64,000 nucleotides of DNA. It comes from Crambe crambe (lineage: Eukaryota; Porifera; Demospongiae; Poecilosclerida; Crambeidae). The notes below the pieces were generated by a model. It ran no database searches. It worked only from the letters and a program-made list of their open reading frames with translations, and was not told the origin of the DNA. The position numbers were made by a program, and so were the translations under genes. Shown piece by piece: positions 63,397 to 64,000 of this stretch. The stretch lies in assembly GCA_963924555.1 (NCBI GenBank), contig OZ004582.1, forward strand, positions 7,130,001-7,194,000, written 5' to 3'. Numbering within the stretch: the stretch's first letter is position 1; every line of letters starts with the position of its first letter.

Positions 63397-64000
63397 ATGT
63401 TTCCTCTTGCTCTCTTCATTTTAATGAGTGTTCGTCATTGCGCTTGTCAGCAGAATTCAGCACTTCCAGCTACAACCACTCCAGCTGTAGTTCATGGAAC
63501 AGCATCTGGAGTCTGTCCTTCTGCTGAAGTGATAGATGCACAGAGGAATGCTACAAAACAAGAAATCCACGATCTCCTGCGAAATACTGTGAATCCTGCA
63601 CTTAATCAAGAACGTTACGGTCTTCCATGCTCATGTGGTGGTCCTGGAGAATGGTCTAGGATTGCCTTCCTCAACATGACGGACCTCGCTCAACAATGTC
63701 CCACTAATTGGAGACTTATAACATCACCAGTCAGAGCTTGTGGTCGATCATCTGCTAGTGGTTTTACATGTGATTCAACAATCTTCCCATCTAATGGTCG
63801 TTCCTACTCACACGTGTGTGGAAGAATCATCGGATATCAGCAAGGTACTCCAGATGCTTTTTATCCGTCAGTTCGGAGGAATCTTGGCTTGGAGGGTCCA
63901 TACATAGATGGTGTCTCCCTCACACATGGTGCTGCAGGCTCACGACAGCATATTTGGTCATTATTATCTGCCATCTACGAAATAGATCCTAACTATATAA
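63397..64000 (+). CDS. Secreted Cys-rich protein, tandem family copy 3 (cut by window end)
   Basis: 201 codons are present with no stop; the gene runs off the right edge. Signal peptide MFPLALFILMSVRHCAC, then QQNSALPATTTPAVVHG and the same core as copy 1 (CSCGGPGEW, NMTDLAQQCPTNW, GRSYSHVCGRIIGYQ, YIDGVSLTHGAAG, RQHIWS). Differences from copy 1 are mostly conservative, and every visible Cys is kept. Probably functional. Confidence 0.9.
   Translation, partial: MFPLALFILMSVRHCACQQNSALPATTTPAVVHGTASGVCPSAEVIDAQRNATKQEIHDLLRNTVNPALNQERYGLPCSCGGPGEWSRIAFLNMTDLAQQCPTNWRLITSPVRACGRSSASGFTCDSTIFPSNGRSYSHVCGRIIGYQQGTPDAFYPSVRRNLGLEGPYIDGVSLTHGAAGSRQHIWSLLSAIYEIDPNYI

Overview
The window looks like nuclear DNA of an early-branching animal, most likely a demosponge. 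It is AT-rich, has spliced genes with GT-AG introns, clear SIAH and CPSF6 orthologues, and three tandem copies of a secreted-protein family that I associate with sponge and cnidarian genomes. No bacterial operon, viral element or CRISPR array was seen. The species is an inference from sequence character alone.

Layout. 0-6.4 kb (minus strand): exons of a large, low-complexity, Ser/Pro-rich protein I cannot name. A phase-compatible upstream exon lies at 28.2-28.4 kb, so the 22 kb between them may be one intron. 6.9-28 kb: a dense array of about 25 copies of a repeat unit made of a covarying hairpin, CCAAAAATT, a unit-specific spacer of about 50-70 nt, a TATA-like box, a conserved leader and ATGAATAAT. 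Five more copies lie between 31 and 41.5 kb. The array also holds a 2.5 kb tandem duplication, a large inverted repeat, several MITE families, a Cys-rich coding fragment and a possible Penelope-type hammerhead ribozyme. 33.1-36.1 kb: an apparently intact Tc1/IS630-type DNA transposon with 92-bp terminal inverted repeats, carrying a DD34E transposase and a convergent second gene with a PB1-like domain. 38.7-43.3 kb: a second tandem segmental duplication, in which one copy expanded a 20-bp minisatellite. 47.6-51.2 kb (minus): two-exon SIAH E3 ligase with a polyQ N-terminus. 51.7-58.5 kb (plus): 12-exon CPSF6 (cleavage factor Im), head-to-head with SIAH across about 515 bp. 59.6-64 kb (plus): tandem secreted-protein genes, the first intact, the second a pseudogene, the third intact but cut by the window edge.

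How it fits together: SIAH (ubiquitin ligase) and CPSF6 (mRNA 3' processing) are housekeeping genes that appear to share a bidirectional promoter. The rest is a repeat-rich landscape with many (GA)n/(CT)n tracts. The most unusual signals are the structured repeat with constant ends and a hypervariable centre, and the two-gene transposon. All splice models were made by eye from phase, splice-site and homology logic; no search or folding program was run.
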